In this document: piece by piece, positions 22,301 to 30,118 of the stretch
Layout of the letters: each line of letters starts with the position of its first letter
Numbering within the stretch: position 1 is the stretch's first letter
Assembly: GCA_032250585.1 (NCBI GenBank)
Contig: JAVVFH010000005.1
Coordinates: 1 to 38,510 of the forward strand
Length of the DNA: 38,510 nt
DNA from: JAVVFH01 sp032250585
Lineage (GTDB): Bacteria; Pseudomonadota; Gammaproteobacteria; Xanthomonadales; SZUA-36
Direction of reading: 5' to 3'
The notes under the pieces: model-generated
What the model was told of the DNA's origin: nothing
What the model saw: the letters and a program-made list of their open reading frames with translations, nothing else
Databases searched by the model: none
Made by a program: the position numbers and the translations under genes

Positions 22301-23338
22301 ATGGATATTGCTGAACTGCTGGCTTTTGCGGTAAAGAACAACGCCTCGGACCTTCACCTTTCGTCCGGTTTACCGCCCATGATCCGCGTGGACGGTGATA
22401 TCAGGCGATTGACCCTGCCCGCGCTGGATACCGCTCAGCTGCAAGAGCTCATTTACAGCACGATGAGCGATCAACACCGGCGTGACTTCGAAGCGAACCT
22501 CGAGGTCGATTATTCATATGCGGTACAGGGTCTGGCGCGTTTCCGTGTCAACTGTTTTCATCACGACCGCGGTGTCGGCGGGGCATTCCGGACCATTCCA
22601 GATGCAGTCTGGACGCTCGAGGACATTGGTGCGCCGCCCATCTTTCGGGACATCATCGATGCGCCAAGGGGCTTGATCCTGCTGACCGGCCCGACCGGCT
22701 CAGGTAAGTCGACCACGTTGGCTGCGATGATCGATCACCTCAATACTCAGGTCGAGGGTCATGTGCTGACCATCGAGGATCCGATCGAATTCGTACACAA
22801 GAGTAAGAAGTGCGTGATCAACCAGCGCGAAATTCACCGCGACACGCATGGTTTCAACCAGGCTTTGCGTGCCGCCTTGCGCGAAGACCCGGACATTATC
22901 CTGGTGGGAGAAATGCGGGATATCGAGACCATACGACTGGCGCTGACTGCAGCGGAAACCGGTCACCTCGTGTTTTCCACACTCCACACCAGTTCGGCGC
23001 CCAAGACGATCGACCGCATCATCGATGTGTTTCCGGCAGGCGAGAAATCGATGGTCCGTTCGATGCTTTCGGAGTCTCTTCGCTCGGTGATCACGCAGAC
23101 ACTGCTGAAGCGGATTGGAGGCGGCCGCGTCGCGGCCTGGGAGATCATGGTGGCCACCCCCGCCATCCGCAATCTGATCAGGGAAGACAAGGTCGCCCAG
23201 ATGTACTCCGCCATCCAGACAGGACAAAACACCGGCATGCAAACGCTCGATCAGGCGTTGGAGGCGTTGGTGTCGCGCGGTATCATCAACAAGATTCAGG
23301 CGGCCAGACGGGCGGTTGACAAGAAGATGTTCCAGTAG
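22301..23338 (+). CDS. pilT: Type IV pilus retraction ATPase PilT
   Basis: A 345-residue protein with AAGGAGGG before ATG 22301. Walker A is GPTGSGKST near residue 130, the Asp box is TIEDPIEF, Walker B is DPDIILVGEMRD, the His box is TGHLVFSTLHTSSAPKTIDRIID, and the C-terminal AIRNLIRE motif needed for retraction is intact. It is a hexameric cytosolic motor at the pilus base that depolymerises pilin to pull the cell (twitching, DNA uptake). pilU follows after 12 bases. No other pil genes are in the window, as is usual for pilTU. Confidence 0.97.
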   Translation: MDIAELLAFAVKNNASDLHLSSGLPPMIRVDGDIRRLTLPALDTAQLQELIYSTMSDQHRRDFEANLEVDYSYAVQGLARFRVNCFHHDRGVGGAFRTIPDAVWTLEDIGAPPIFRDIIDAPRGLILLTGPTGSGKSTTLAAMIDHLNTQVEGHVLTIEDPIEFVHKSKKCVINQREIHRDTHGFNQALRAALREDPDIILVGEMRDIETIRLALTAAETGHLVFSTLHTSSAPKTIDRIIDVFPAGEKSMVRSMLSESLRSVITQTLLKRIGGGRVAAWEIMVATPAIRNLIREDKVAQMYSAIQTGQNTGMQTLDQALEALVSRGIINKIQAARRAVDKKMFQ

Positions 23339-23350
23339 GGAGACAGGACG

Positions 23351-24478
23351 ATGAAAGTCATAGACGGTTGGCTGAAGCAACTGCATGAAGAAGTCGGATC
23401 CGATCTTTTCGTGACCGTGGATGCCCCTCCGTGCATCAAGGTGCACGGCAAGATCAAACCCATTTCGACGGATTTGCTCACCTCCGAAAAATGTCGCGAG
23501 ATCGTACTCAGTGTGATGTCCGAGCGTCAGAGAGAAGAGTTTCGAAATACTCAGGAGTGCCAGTTCGCCTATTCCCTGGGCCCGGACGTGCGCTACCGCG
23601 TTAGCGCTTTCGTGCAGCAGGGCATGACCGGCATGGTCTGCCGGCGAATCGAGACACGCATTCCCACTTTCGAGGAGTTGGGGTGTCCGGACGCGATGGT
23701 TGAGCTGTCGCTGGAAAAGCGCGGCATTATCCTGTTCGTGGGCGCAACCGGCACCGGTAAATCGACCTCCATGGCTGCGATGGTTGGTTACCGTAACAAG
23801 CGGGTTACCGGCCATATCATCACTATCGAAGATCCGATCGAGTACGTGCATCAGCACGGCAAGAGTCTGGTTACCCAGCGCGAAGTCGGTATCGATACCG
23901 AGTCGTTCGAAGTAGCGTTGAGGAATACACTTCGCCAAGCGCCGGACGTAATCCTGATTGGGGAGGTCCGGACCCGGGAAACCATGGAGCACGCCATTAC
24001 CTTCGCCGAGACCGGCCACCTGGTGCTGGCCACCTTGCATGCCAACAACGCCAACCAGGCGATGGATCGAATTCTGCATTTTTTCCCGGACGACATGCGC
24101 GAGCAGTTGCTGCTCGACCTGTCATTCAATCTGCGTGCCACGATCGCCCAGCAATTGATACCGTCGGTCGACGGATCGCGTCGCTGGGCGGCCTTCGAAG
24201 TGATGCTGGCTACTCCGCTGGTCAAGGACTTGCTGCGTAAAGGCGAGATCAACGAGTTGAAGCTCGTGATGCGCGATTCCGGGCATCATGGCATGATCAC
24301 TTTTGACCAGTGCATGTTCAAGATGTACAAGGAGGGCAAAATCTCCTACGATGACGCGTTACGCCATGCAGACTCTGCCAACGAGGTACGCTTGATGATC
24401 AAGCTCGACGAAGGCGGCGACGCGGAAACTCTGGCCAAGGGGCTCGAAGGCGTCGAAGTGCTGGGAGACCGATTCTAG
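23351..24478 (+). CDS. pilU: Type IV pilus retraction accessory ATPase PilU
   Basis: A 375-residue paralogue of PilT with Walker A GATGTGKST, TIEDPIEY, Walker B APDVILIGEVRT and His box TGHLVLATLHANNANQAMDRILHFFP. It has the longer C-terminus characteristic of PilU (YKEGKISYDDALRHADSANEVRLMIKL). It works with PilT to increase retraction force. An ATP-binding motor domain is complete. Its TAG stop codon is embedded in a perfect inverted repeat. Confidence 0.96.
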   Translation: MKVIDGWLKQLHEEVGSDLFVTVDAPPCIKVHGKIKPISTDLLTSEKCREIVLSVMSERQREEFRNTQECQFAYSLGPDVRYRVSAFVQQGMTGMVCRRIETRIPTFEELGCPDAMVELSLEKRGIILFVGATGTGKSTSMAAMVGYRNKRVTGHIITIEDPIEYVHQHGKSLVTQREVGIDTESFEVALRNTLRQAPDVILIGEVRTRETMEHAITFAETGHLVLATLHANNANQAMDRILHFFPDDMREQLLLDLSFNLRATIAQQLIPSVDGSRRWAAFEVMLATPLVKDLLRKGEINELKLVMRDSGHHGMITFDQCMFKMYKEGKISYDDALRHADSANEVRLMIKLDEGGDAETLAKGLEGVEVLGDRF

Positions 24479-24498
24479 TGGCCTGTAACAGGCCACTA
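24476..24498 (+). repeat. 23-base palindrome including the pilU stop codon
   Basis: TAGTGGCCTGT, A, ACAGGCCACTA: perfect 11-base arms around one base. The first three bases are the pilU stop codon. No T-run follows, so a classical terminator is not supported; as RNA it would give a stem of about nine base pairs. Confidence 0.55.
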
Positions 24499-24561
24499 CT
24501 GTCCTGCGACGCATCTTATGGCGCTGGTCGTGTCGAACTTTAAGGGTCGCGGTACTGGACG

Positions 24562-25254
24562 ATGCGCGTCCTGATCATCGAAGACAACCCGGATATCGCC
24601 GCCAATCTGGGCGATTACCTGGAGGACCAGGGCCACACGGTCGATTTCGCGGGTGACGGCGTCACCGGCTTGCATCTCGCCGTAGTGAACGATTTCGACG
24701 CGATCGTACTGGATCTTGCGCTGCCGGGAATGGATGGGCTGGAAGTCTGTCGCAAGCTCCGGTCCGAAGCGGGCAAGGACACGCCGGTCCTGATGCTGAC
24801 GGCGCGCGACCGCCTCGAAGACAAACTGGCCGGTTTTGACACCGGCGCGGACGATTACCTCGTCAAACCCTTCGAACTGCAGGAGGTCGCTGCCCGGCTC
24901 AACGTGCTCGCCAGTCGCGGCCGGCGGCGCAATCAGCGCGAACTCAAAGTCGGTGACCTGATTTACAATCTCGATACCCTGAACGTCAGCCGCGGCGACA
25001 CGGAAATCTATCTCAATCCCATCGGGCTCAAACTGCTGCATCGACTGATGGAATCTTCGCCCAACGTCGTTTCCCGGGCAGAATTGGAAATGGAAGTCTG
25101 GGGAGAGGAAATGCCGGACAGTGACAGTCTGCGGGTACACATCCACTCATTGCGCAGCGCCATAGACAAGCCGTTTGGCAGTAACATGATCCAGACGCGT
25201 CATGGCATCGGTTACCGCCTGGTCGAGTCGGATGCAGTACCGCCAGCGACTTAG
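24562..25254 (+). CDS. OmpR-family response regulator
   Basis: A 230-residue protein. The receiver has acidic residues E7-D8, phospho-acceptor D51 (IVLDLALPGMDG), T80 and K102 (YLVKPF). The C-terminal winged helix reads LKLLHRLMESSPNVVSRAELEMEVWGEE...LRVHIHSLRSAIDKPF...TRHGIGYRL, the OmpR/PhoB type. It is a transcription factor; its targets are unknown. Its 3' end overlaps the kinase gene by 23 bases, so they form a cognate pair. Confidence 0.93.
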   Translation: MRVLIIEDNPDIAANLGDYLEDQGHTVDFAGDGVTGLHLAVVNDFDAIVLDLALPGMDGLEVCRKLRSEAGKDTPVLMLTARDRLEDKLAGFDTGADDYLVKPFELQEVAARLNVLASRGRRRNQRELKVGDLIYNLDTLNVSRGDTEIYLNPIGLKLLHRLMESSPNVVSRAELEMEVWGEEMPDSDSLRVHIHSLRSAIDKPFGSNMIQTRHGIGYRLVESDAVPPAT

Positions 25255-26509
25255 AAGCCGGATCGTTCTGTCATTTCTTTTGTTCGGCACGCTGCTCAGC
25301 GTGTTGTTCGCTCTGAGCGCGCTGTTCCTGCAGAACTATCTTGAGGACCAGTTGATCGGGGCGACCCTGAAGCAGGAGCTGGATGATTACGTCAATCAGT
25401 TGCGCCTCGACCCCTCCGTCGTCGAGCCTTTCTACACCCGTATCCAGGGTTATATTACGCGACCGGGCGACCCCAACCAGACCGTCAGCCCCGACGTGCG
25501 CGATTTGCCGACCGGTGTGCACGATGTCCGCATTGCCGATGGTGTTTTCAAGGCGGCGGTGAGAAAAGAAGAAAACCTCTGGGCATTCCTGATCTATGAT
25601 GTCAGTGACAATCAGCGCTTGAAGCAACAGTTGATACTCGCTCTGATCGGGGTCGTGCTGCTGTTCTCGGTGTTTTCCTTCATGCTCGGGGCCTGGTCGT
25701 CGCGACGCGTAATGAAACCCGTTACCGATCTGGCGAACCGCCTGGATATGCTCGGCGAGAATGCCCGTCCCGGCGAGCTCGCCTCTCATTTTGCGGATGA
25801 CGAGGTAGGCCAGTTGGCTGCGGCCCTGGATTCCTATGCCGAGCGACTGCACCACCTTGTCGAGCGTGACCGGGAGTTCAATGCCGATGTGAGTCATGAA
25901 TTGCGCTCGCCGTTGACCGTTATCAGCGGAGCGACCGAACTGTTGCTGGCGCAGCCCGATCTGGACGATAAAATGCGCACGCGGTTGCTGCGCATCGCCC
26001 GGGCGGCCCGGCAGTCGGCTGATATCACGACCGCTCTGCTGCATCTTGTCCGCGCCGAACAGGGGATCGATAAGGACAGTGCGTCTCAGAACGTGGGCAC
26101 CATCGTTGATGAAGTCGTTCACCTTTACGAGCCTCTGATAGGCAGCAAGCCGCTGGTTTTGCGCGTGGAAGAGCAGGACAAGGTCAGCGTGATCGCGCCG
26201 GAATCCGTCGTCGCGGTGACGGTGGGTAATCTCGTCGGCAACGCCATGCGTTACACCAGCGAGGGCGAAGTTTTGATTACAATAGGTAACGGCCGCGTTC
26301 GTGTCGAAGACACCGGCCCTGGCATTCCCGAAGAGGATCTGGAGCGCGTCTTCGAGCGTCACTACCGGGGTCAGAACATCACGGGCAAAGGTGCCGGCCT
26401 GGGTTTGGCCATCGTCAAGCGGCTGTGCGAACTATACGGCTGGTCGATCCACTTCAAAAACCGTGATACGGGTGGCTTGTGCGCGGAATTGAGGTTTTTC
26501 GGCCCCTGA
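25232..26509 (+). CDS. Membrane sensor histidine kinase (HAMP, HisKA, HATPase)
   Basis: A 425-residue protein from ATG 25232, inside the end of the regulator gene. Transmembrane helices at about 11-33 and 133-155 enclose a roughly 100-residue periplasmic sensor rich in acidic residues. A HAMP segment follows, then phospho-histidine H222 (FNADVSHELRSPLTVI). The ATPase has N box GNLVGNAMRYTS, DTGPGI and GAGLGLAIVKRL. The signal is not evident from the sensor domain. Confidence 0.92.
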   Translation: MQYRQRLRSRIVLSFLLFGTLLSVLFALSALFLQNYLEDQLIGATLKQELDDYVNQLRLDPSVVEPFYTRIQGYITRPGDPNQTVSPDVRDLPTGVHDVRIADGVFKAAVRKEENLWAFLIYDVSDNQRLKQQLILALIGVVLLFSVFSFMLGAWSSRRVMKPVTDLANRLDMLGENARPGELASHFADDEVGQLAAALDSYAERLHHLVERDREFNADVSHELRSPLTVISGATELLLAQPDLDDKMRTRLLRIARAARQSADITTALLHLVRAEQGIDKDSASQNVGTIVDEVVHLYEPLIGSKPLVLRVEEQDKVSVIAPESVVAVTVGNLVGNAMRYTSEGEVLITIGNGRVRVEDTGPGIPEEDLERVFERHYRGQNITGKGAGLGLAIVKRLCELYGWSIHFKNRDTGGLCAELRFFGP

Positions 26510-26587
26510 AAATCCAGCCAGGTCGCTCACATGGCTCCTCCGTTAATGTTACCTTGCGGGGGTTGAAATAACTCAGTGGAACGTCAC

Positions 26588-26965
26588 ATGGCAATCATTG
26601 CATGTCCCGAATGCGGCAAGAAAATCTCCAGCCGCGCGGCCATTTGCTCATATTGTGGTTATCAACTCGGTGAGGCAACGGAGCAGGATCTGGAGGTTTT
26701 TCGCGCGCGCAGGCTGCGTGAGCGGATCTATCGCCTGAACATGATCAGTTATGCTGTCATTACCCTGTTTCTTGGCGGGTTCGGCTGGTACTGGTGGGCA
26801 ACTGGCGGATTCGTAGCGCCGTCCCCGCTGGGGCCGTTCGCGGTGATGGCTCTGGCGGCCATCGCGTATCTGGTGGTCCGGGTCCTGTTGTTTCGCAGCC
26901 GCCGGCAGCGCAAAGCAATGCGGCAACGGATAAACATCAATCGGGACTTGAGGCAGAATCTTTGA
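26588..26965 (+). CDS. Zinc-ribbon membrane protein of unknown function
   Basis: A 125-residue protein. An N-terminal zinc ribbon has CPECGKKI and CSYCGY (C-x2-C twice, 13 residues between pairs). A charged segment then leads to two transmembrane helices, about residues 47-67 and 78-98, and a very basic tail (FRSRRQRKAMRQR). ATG 26588 is chosen; GTG 26576 in frame is possible. It is convergent with the secreted-protein gene at 26991. Such ribbon-plus-membrane proteins are common and uncharacterised. Confidence 0.75.
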   Translation: MAIIACPECGKKISSRAAICSYCGYQLGEATEQDLEVFRARRLRERIYRLNMISYAVITLFLGGFGWYWWATGGFVAPSPLGPFAVMALAAIAYLVVRVLLFRSRRQRKAMRQRININRDLRQNL

Positions 26966-26990
26966 CCGTCTGATGCAACTTCGCGGCCGA

Positions 26991-27467
26991 TTACTGGATG
27001 CGCTTGACTTTGCACGCCGAGGAGTAGCCCTCGACGCTGAGTCGCCAAGTCTTGAAGATACCGGGTTCGATCGTGACGGCCGGGTTCTGGATTTCCCGAA
27101 TGTAGAACCTTTCGTCGTCCGCCTGTTCCCAGATCATGCCGTTTTCCAGTTCGAAAACGGTGTTTCCGTCCCAGCCGGTGAAGCTGCCCTTGATCCTGGA
27201 GCTGAATGCCGAACGATCCGTCGTGCTGGCTTTCTGGTTCTCGAGCCCCCGTTCGGATGCGTCGGTCTTCGGCGTATCCAGGGTGGCCAGAGAGCGACTT
27301 CGAATCCAGTTGTTCAACGCGGTTAACTCTTGCTGTGACAGCTTGTCGAGCCCCGCGGCCGTAAATTCGCTGCCGCTCATCTGCTCTTCCAGTGACGAAA
27401 AGCCTTCAGCTGCGTGCAGGGGCAAGCTGATGACGAGCGCCAGGAGGCTAAGGGTCCAAGTATTCAT
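26991..27467 (-). CDS. Small secreted protein of unknown function
   Basis: A 158-residue protein with signal peptide MNTWTLSLLALVISLPLHAA. The mature part has LEEQMSGSEFTAAGLDKLSQQEL (an amphipathic helix), SRIKGSFTGWDGNTVFELENGMIWEQAD and a C-terminal strand-rich block ending SSACKVKRIQ. This pattern of a helical EF/AGLDKL segment plus an SH3-like beta block recurs in gammaproteobacterial periplasmic proteins, but I know no named function. AGGAGAAG lies about ten bases before the ATG. The upstream frame is open but without signal-like sequence. Confidence 0.72.
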   Translation of the reverse strand: MNTWTLSLLALVISLPLHAAEGFSSLEEQMSGSEFTAAGLDKLSQQELTALNNWIRSRSLATLDTPKTDASERGLENQKASTTDRSAFSSRIKGSFTGWDGNTVFELENGMIWEQADDERFYIREIQNPAVTIEPGIFKTWRLSVEGYSSACKVKRIQ

Positions 27468-27666
27468 GCTCAACAATCTTCTCCTGCGCGAGCGCGCGAT
27501 TCCATCTCGAAATTTCAGGGCTGCCGATTCGGCCCGGCCGTCGGCCGGTTCGTGACGATCGCCAGGACAGGCCGGTTGCGAGAGGATGACGTATGTCACC
27601 TTTGCAACAGGGGCCGGTTTTCGCGCCCGGACGGGATGCATTGACAGTGGAGGCCGATATTGCGGG

Positions 27667-28854
27667 TTACAGGTCTTGCTTGTAACGCACATACGGGATT
27701 CGGCCGTAAATGGATTCGAGCGGGTCCGTGGGCTTGGCGTCGTTTTTCACTGCGCTGTTGTTTCCTGCATTCAGAACGTTACCGGCACCGACAGTAAGGT
27801 TGGCTTTCCACGGCGTCTGCCACGTAAAGTAGACATCGAAGGTGGTGACGCTGTCGAGACTGTTGCGATCGAGTAAATTCACCGAATCGTGATAAAAGCC
27901 CTGGATGCCACTGCTGAAAGACCCGCGGGTCCATTCGAGGTTCATGCGCCCGGCATTGAAAGGTTCCGCGATGGCCCATGAAACCGGGTCGCCAATTGAA
28001 TAGCCGCCCTCGTAGCCGGCATCGAATATTCGTGTAAAGGCGAGTCCAAGCCTCAAATCACCGCTGGTGTCGGTCGTGAGCCCTACCTTGAACTTGAGAT
28101 CGACACCGCTGGCTTCACGGTTGAGCATCCGTAAGGGATCGGATTCGCCTGATTCCCCGAGCAGCGGGTTGACCATATGGGTTGCTAAAAAACGGCTCTC
28201 CCGTGCTGCAGCTGCGATGCCGGAGTCGAAGCGGTGGGCCGTTCCAGTGCTGATCGCAGCGTCGTGCGTAAACCAGTCGATGGACGCCGAGGCTTTACCG
28301 GAGTCGTAACGAGCGCCCAGACTGATGCGCTGGTGCTCGGATGATGCCAGCGGCTCGTTCACAAAACGACAGCCCGAAGCGATGTAGGAGTCCGGGCCCA
28401 GGGTTCCGTTCATGCACTGAATGCTTCCGAGGGAATAAAAGCGCGCGTCCGCCAGTTGTTTTTCCGCACTTCCAGACAGGCTGAAACGGTCGGTCAAGGG
28501 CATGTTCAGCGTGGCACCCAGTCCAATCAGCCGGCTGCCATTATCAAGCTGCCTGGTTTGTGAACCCATGCTCAGAAGCAGCGGTTGCTGGAGTTGAAGT
28601 TGGAGTTTTCTCGTTTCACTGCCGCCGAGATCAAAATTCAATCCGGAATGATCATAATCCCGTAGCAAATGGTAGGGCCCGGGCGCCGGTGCGGCCTCGG
28701 TCTTCGCGGCCAGTAAACTCACGGTTTCACCCGCGAAAAGAAAAGCCGATGCGGGCAGGCTGTCTGCGTGCAGGGCATTGCCTGCGAAAGACATAACGAC
28801 GGCGGAGCATAAAACGCCCCGCGTGCTTCCGCTAAATTTTGTGATGAAGCCCAT
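27667..28854 (-). CDS. Plug-less outer-membrane beta-barrel, TonB-receptor-like C-terminal half
   Basis: A 395-residue protein with a signal peptide (residues 1-30) and alternating amphipathic strands throughout. The C-terminus (TTFDVYFTWQTPWKANLTVGAGNVLNAG, ending DPLESIYGRIPYVRYKQDL) closely resembles the last strands of TonB-dependent receptors. There is no TonB box, no plug domain and only about half the barrel length, so it cannot be a normal receptor. It could be a diverged transport-independent barrel or the remnant of a larger receptor that gained its own signal peptide. The reading frame is intact. Two cysteines (SIQCMNGTLGPDSYIASGCRF) may form a loop disulfide. It lies 199 bases upstream of the small secreted protein gene on the same strand. 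Confidence 0.65.
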   Translation of the reverse strand: MGFITKFSGSTRGVLCSAVVMSFAGNALHADSLPASAFLFAGETVSLLAAKTEAAPAPGPYHLLRDYDHSGLNFDLGGSETRKLQLQLQQPLLLSMGSQTRQLDNGSRLIGLGATLNMPLTDRFSLSGSAEKQLADARFYSLGSIQCMNGTLGPDSYIASGCRFVNEPLASSEHQRISLGARYDSGKASASIDWFTHDAAISTGTAHRFDSGIAAAARESRFLATHMVNPLLGESGESDPLRMLNREASGVDLKFKVGLTTDTSGDLRLGLAFTRIFDAGYEGGYSIGDPVSWAIAEPFNAGRMNLEWTRGSFSSGIQGFYHDSVNLLDRNSLDSVTTFDVYFTWQTPWKANLTVGAGNVLNAGNNSAVKNDAKPTDPLESIYGRIPYVRYKQDL

Positions 28855-28922
28855 CAGTCCTGGATATTGATCCCGTATGCCGTGTCGTTTGTGTTCGTGT
28901 TGACCTTAGAGGGCAGAATTTA

Positions 28923-28998
28923 CCGAAAGTTTAACCCAATCATAGCAAATTCCGAAAGTAAATCACGTCCCAAAATACAGGCCGGGGCCTGATATACT
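28923..28998 (+). promoter_or_regulatory. Divergent control region with CCGAAAGT repeats and -10
   Basis: CCGAAAGT is repeated directly at 28923-28930 and 28952-28959. TATACT at 28993-28998 is a likely -10 for the gene starting at 29029. The repeats may be regulator sites for this gene or for the divergent barrel gene. Confidence 0.35.
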
Positions 28999-29028
28999 GC
29001 GCGCTTCGGGCTGGCAGCAAGGCAGATC

Positions 29029-29595
29029 ATGGTCAGGACAGAAACTCCTGTTTGCGAATTTGGTGCGAAGGCACCGGATTTTGCCCTGCAAGGCGTGGAC
29101 GGGCGGCGTTGGACTTTAAGGGACTGCCTGGGCCCAAACGGCCTGCTGGTGATGTTCATCTGTAATCATTGTCCCTACGTCCGGGCGATCAATCCGAAAC
29201 TGGTCCGTGACGCCCGTGATCTTGCCCGACTGGGCGTCAACAGTGTTGCGATCAACTCGAACGACAGCGCAGCGTACCCGGAAGATTCTTTTGAGAACAT
29301 GCAGCGCGCCGCCACCGAAAACGGCTACCCGTTTCCGTACCTTTTAGACGCCACGCAGGAGGTTGCCAAAGCCTACGGTGCGGTATGCACGCCGGACTTT
29401 TTCGGCTATAACGCGGATCTTGAATTGCAGTACCGGGGGCGCCTGGACGAGAGCGGCAGACGTCCGGACAGTGGTGATTTACGACGTGAACTGTATGAGG
29501 CCATGAAGCGGGTTGCCGAGACCGGCAGGGGGCCGGAGCATCAGCTTCCTTCGATGGGCTGCTCGATCAAGTGGCGCGAGGCCCCGGGGACCTGA
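29029..29595 (+). CDS. Thioredoxin-fold (AhpC/TSA-like) protein
   Basis: A 188-residue protein without signal peptide. PDFALQGVDGRRWTLRDCLGPNGLLVMFICNHCPYVRAI places a CNHC redox motif where peroxiredoxin/TlpA folds carry their cysteines. FPYLLDATQEVAKAYGAVCTPDFFGYNADLELQYRGRLDE is the cis-proline region and the rest of the fold. Members of this thioredoxin-family group are cytosolic and of uncertain substrate; thiol-disulfide exchange or peroxide reduction is probable. It stands ahead of the universal stress protein gene on the same strand, which hints at stress. Confidence 0.85.
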   Translation: MVRTETPVCEFGAKAPDFALQGVDGRRWTLRDCLGPNGLLVMFICNHCPYVRAINPKLVRDARDLARLGVNSVAINSNDSAAYPEDSFENMQRAATENGYPFPYLLDATQEVAKAYGAVCTPDFFGYNADLELQYRGRLDESGRRPDSGDLRRELYEAMKRVAETGRGPEHQLPSMGCSIKWREAPGT

Positions 29596-29659
29596 GCCGT
29601 CAGGGTTTCGATACATCGTGTAATCTTCGCGGATTGTAATTTTCTGGAGGAACAGACCA

Positions 29660-30094
29660 ATGAGCCAGGTATTGCTGGTGGGAATCGATTGCAGTGAATG
29701 CAGCGAGCGCGCGTTGGACTATGCAGCCAATTGGGCCGAGGCCTCGAACCTCCACGTGATAATCGCCCACGTGATCGAATGGTCACCCTACTCATTCAAT
29801 ACGCCCCAGGAAAACGCCGAGCGGCACAAGCGCCGCGAGGCCGAACTCGATCGGGCACATCGTGAAATCGTCGACCCGGTACTGAAGCGGTTCGCAGCAC
29901 GGGATATTTCGGTCGCAGGGGCCATCCGTCACGGCCATCCGGCCGAAACACTCGTCGAGTTGGCGCGCGAGCTGGGTGCTACGAATATTGTCGTCGGCAA
30001 AACAGGATCCTCCCGGATTCGAACGCAGTTGTTCGGCAGCGTTGCGAATTCGCTGCTGCAGATCTCCCCCGTGCCCGTTACGGTCGTTCCCTGA
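29660..30094 (+). CDS. Universal stress protein (UspA family)
   Basis: A 144-residue single Usp domain: VLLVGIDCSECSERALDYAANWA at the start, a mid acidic helix, and the ATP-binding loop IVVGKTGSSRIRTQLFGSVANSLLQISPVPVTVVP with the G-x2-G-x9-G(S/T) spacing. It is a cytosolic ATP-binding stress protein. GGAGGA precedes the ATG. The AGCS transporter gene starts 24 bases after its stop, so the two are likely cotranscribed. Confidence 0.92.
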   Translation: MSQVLLVGIDCSECSERALDYAANWAEASNLHVIIAHVIEWSPYSFNTPQENAERHKRREAELDRAHREIVDPVLKRFAARDISVAGAIRHGHPAETLVELARELGATNIVVGKTGSSRIRTQLFGSVANSLLQISPVPVTVVP

Positions 30095-30118
30095 ATCCGA
30101 ATTCTCCCGGAGAGCCCG

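Noticed and set aside
22700..24079. 459-codon open frame antisense to pilT/pilU
   Set aside because: The plus strand carries complete, motif-perfect PilT and PilU; the antisense frame spans their boundary, has no ribosome site and no domain. High GC produces such shadows.
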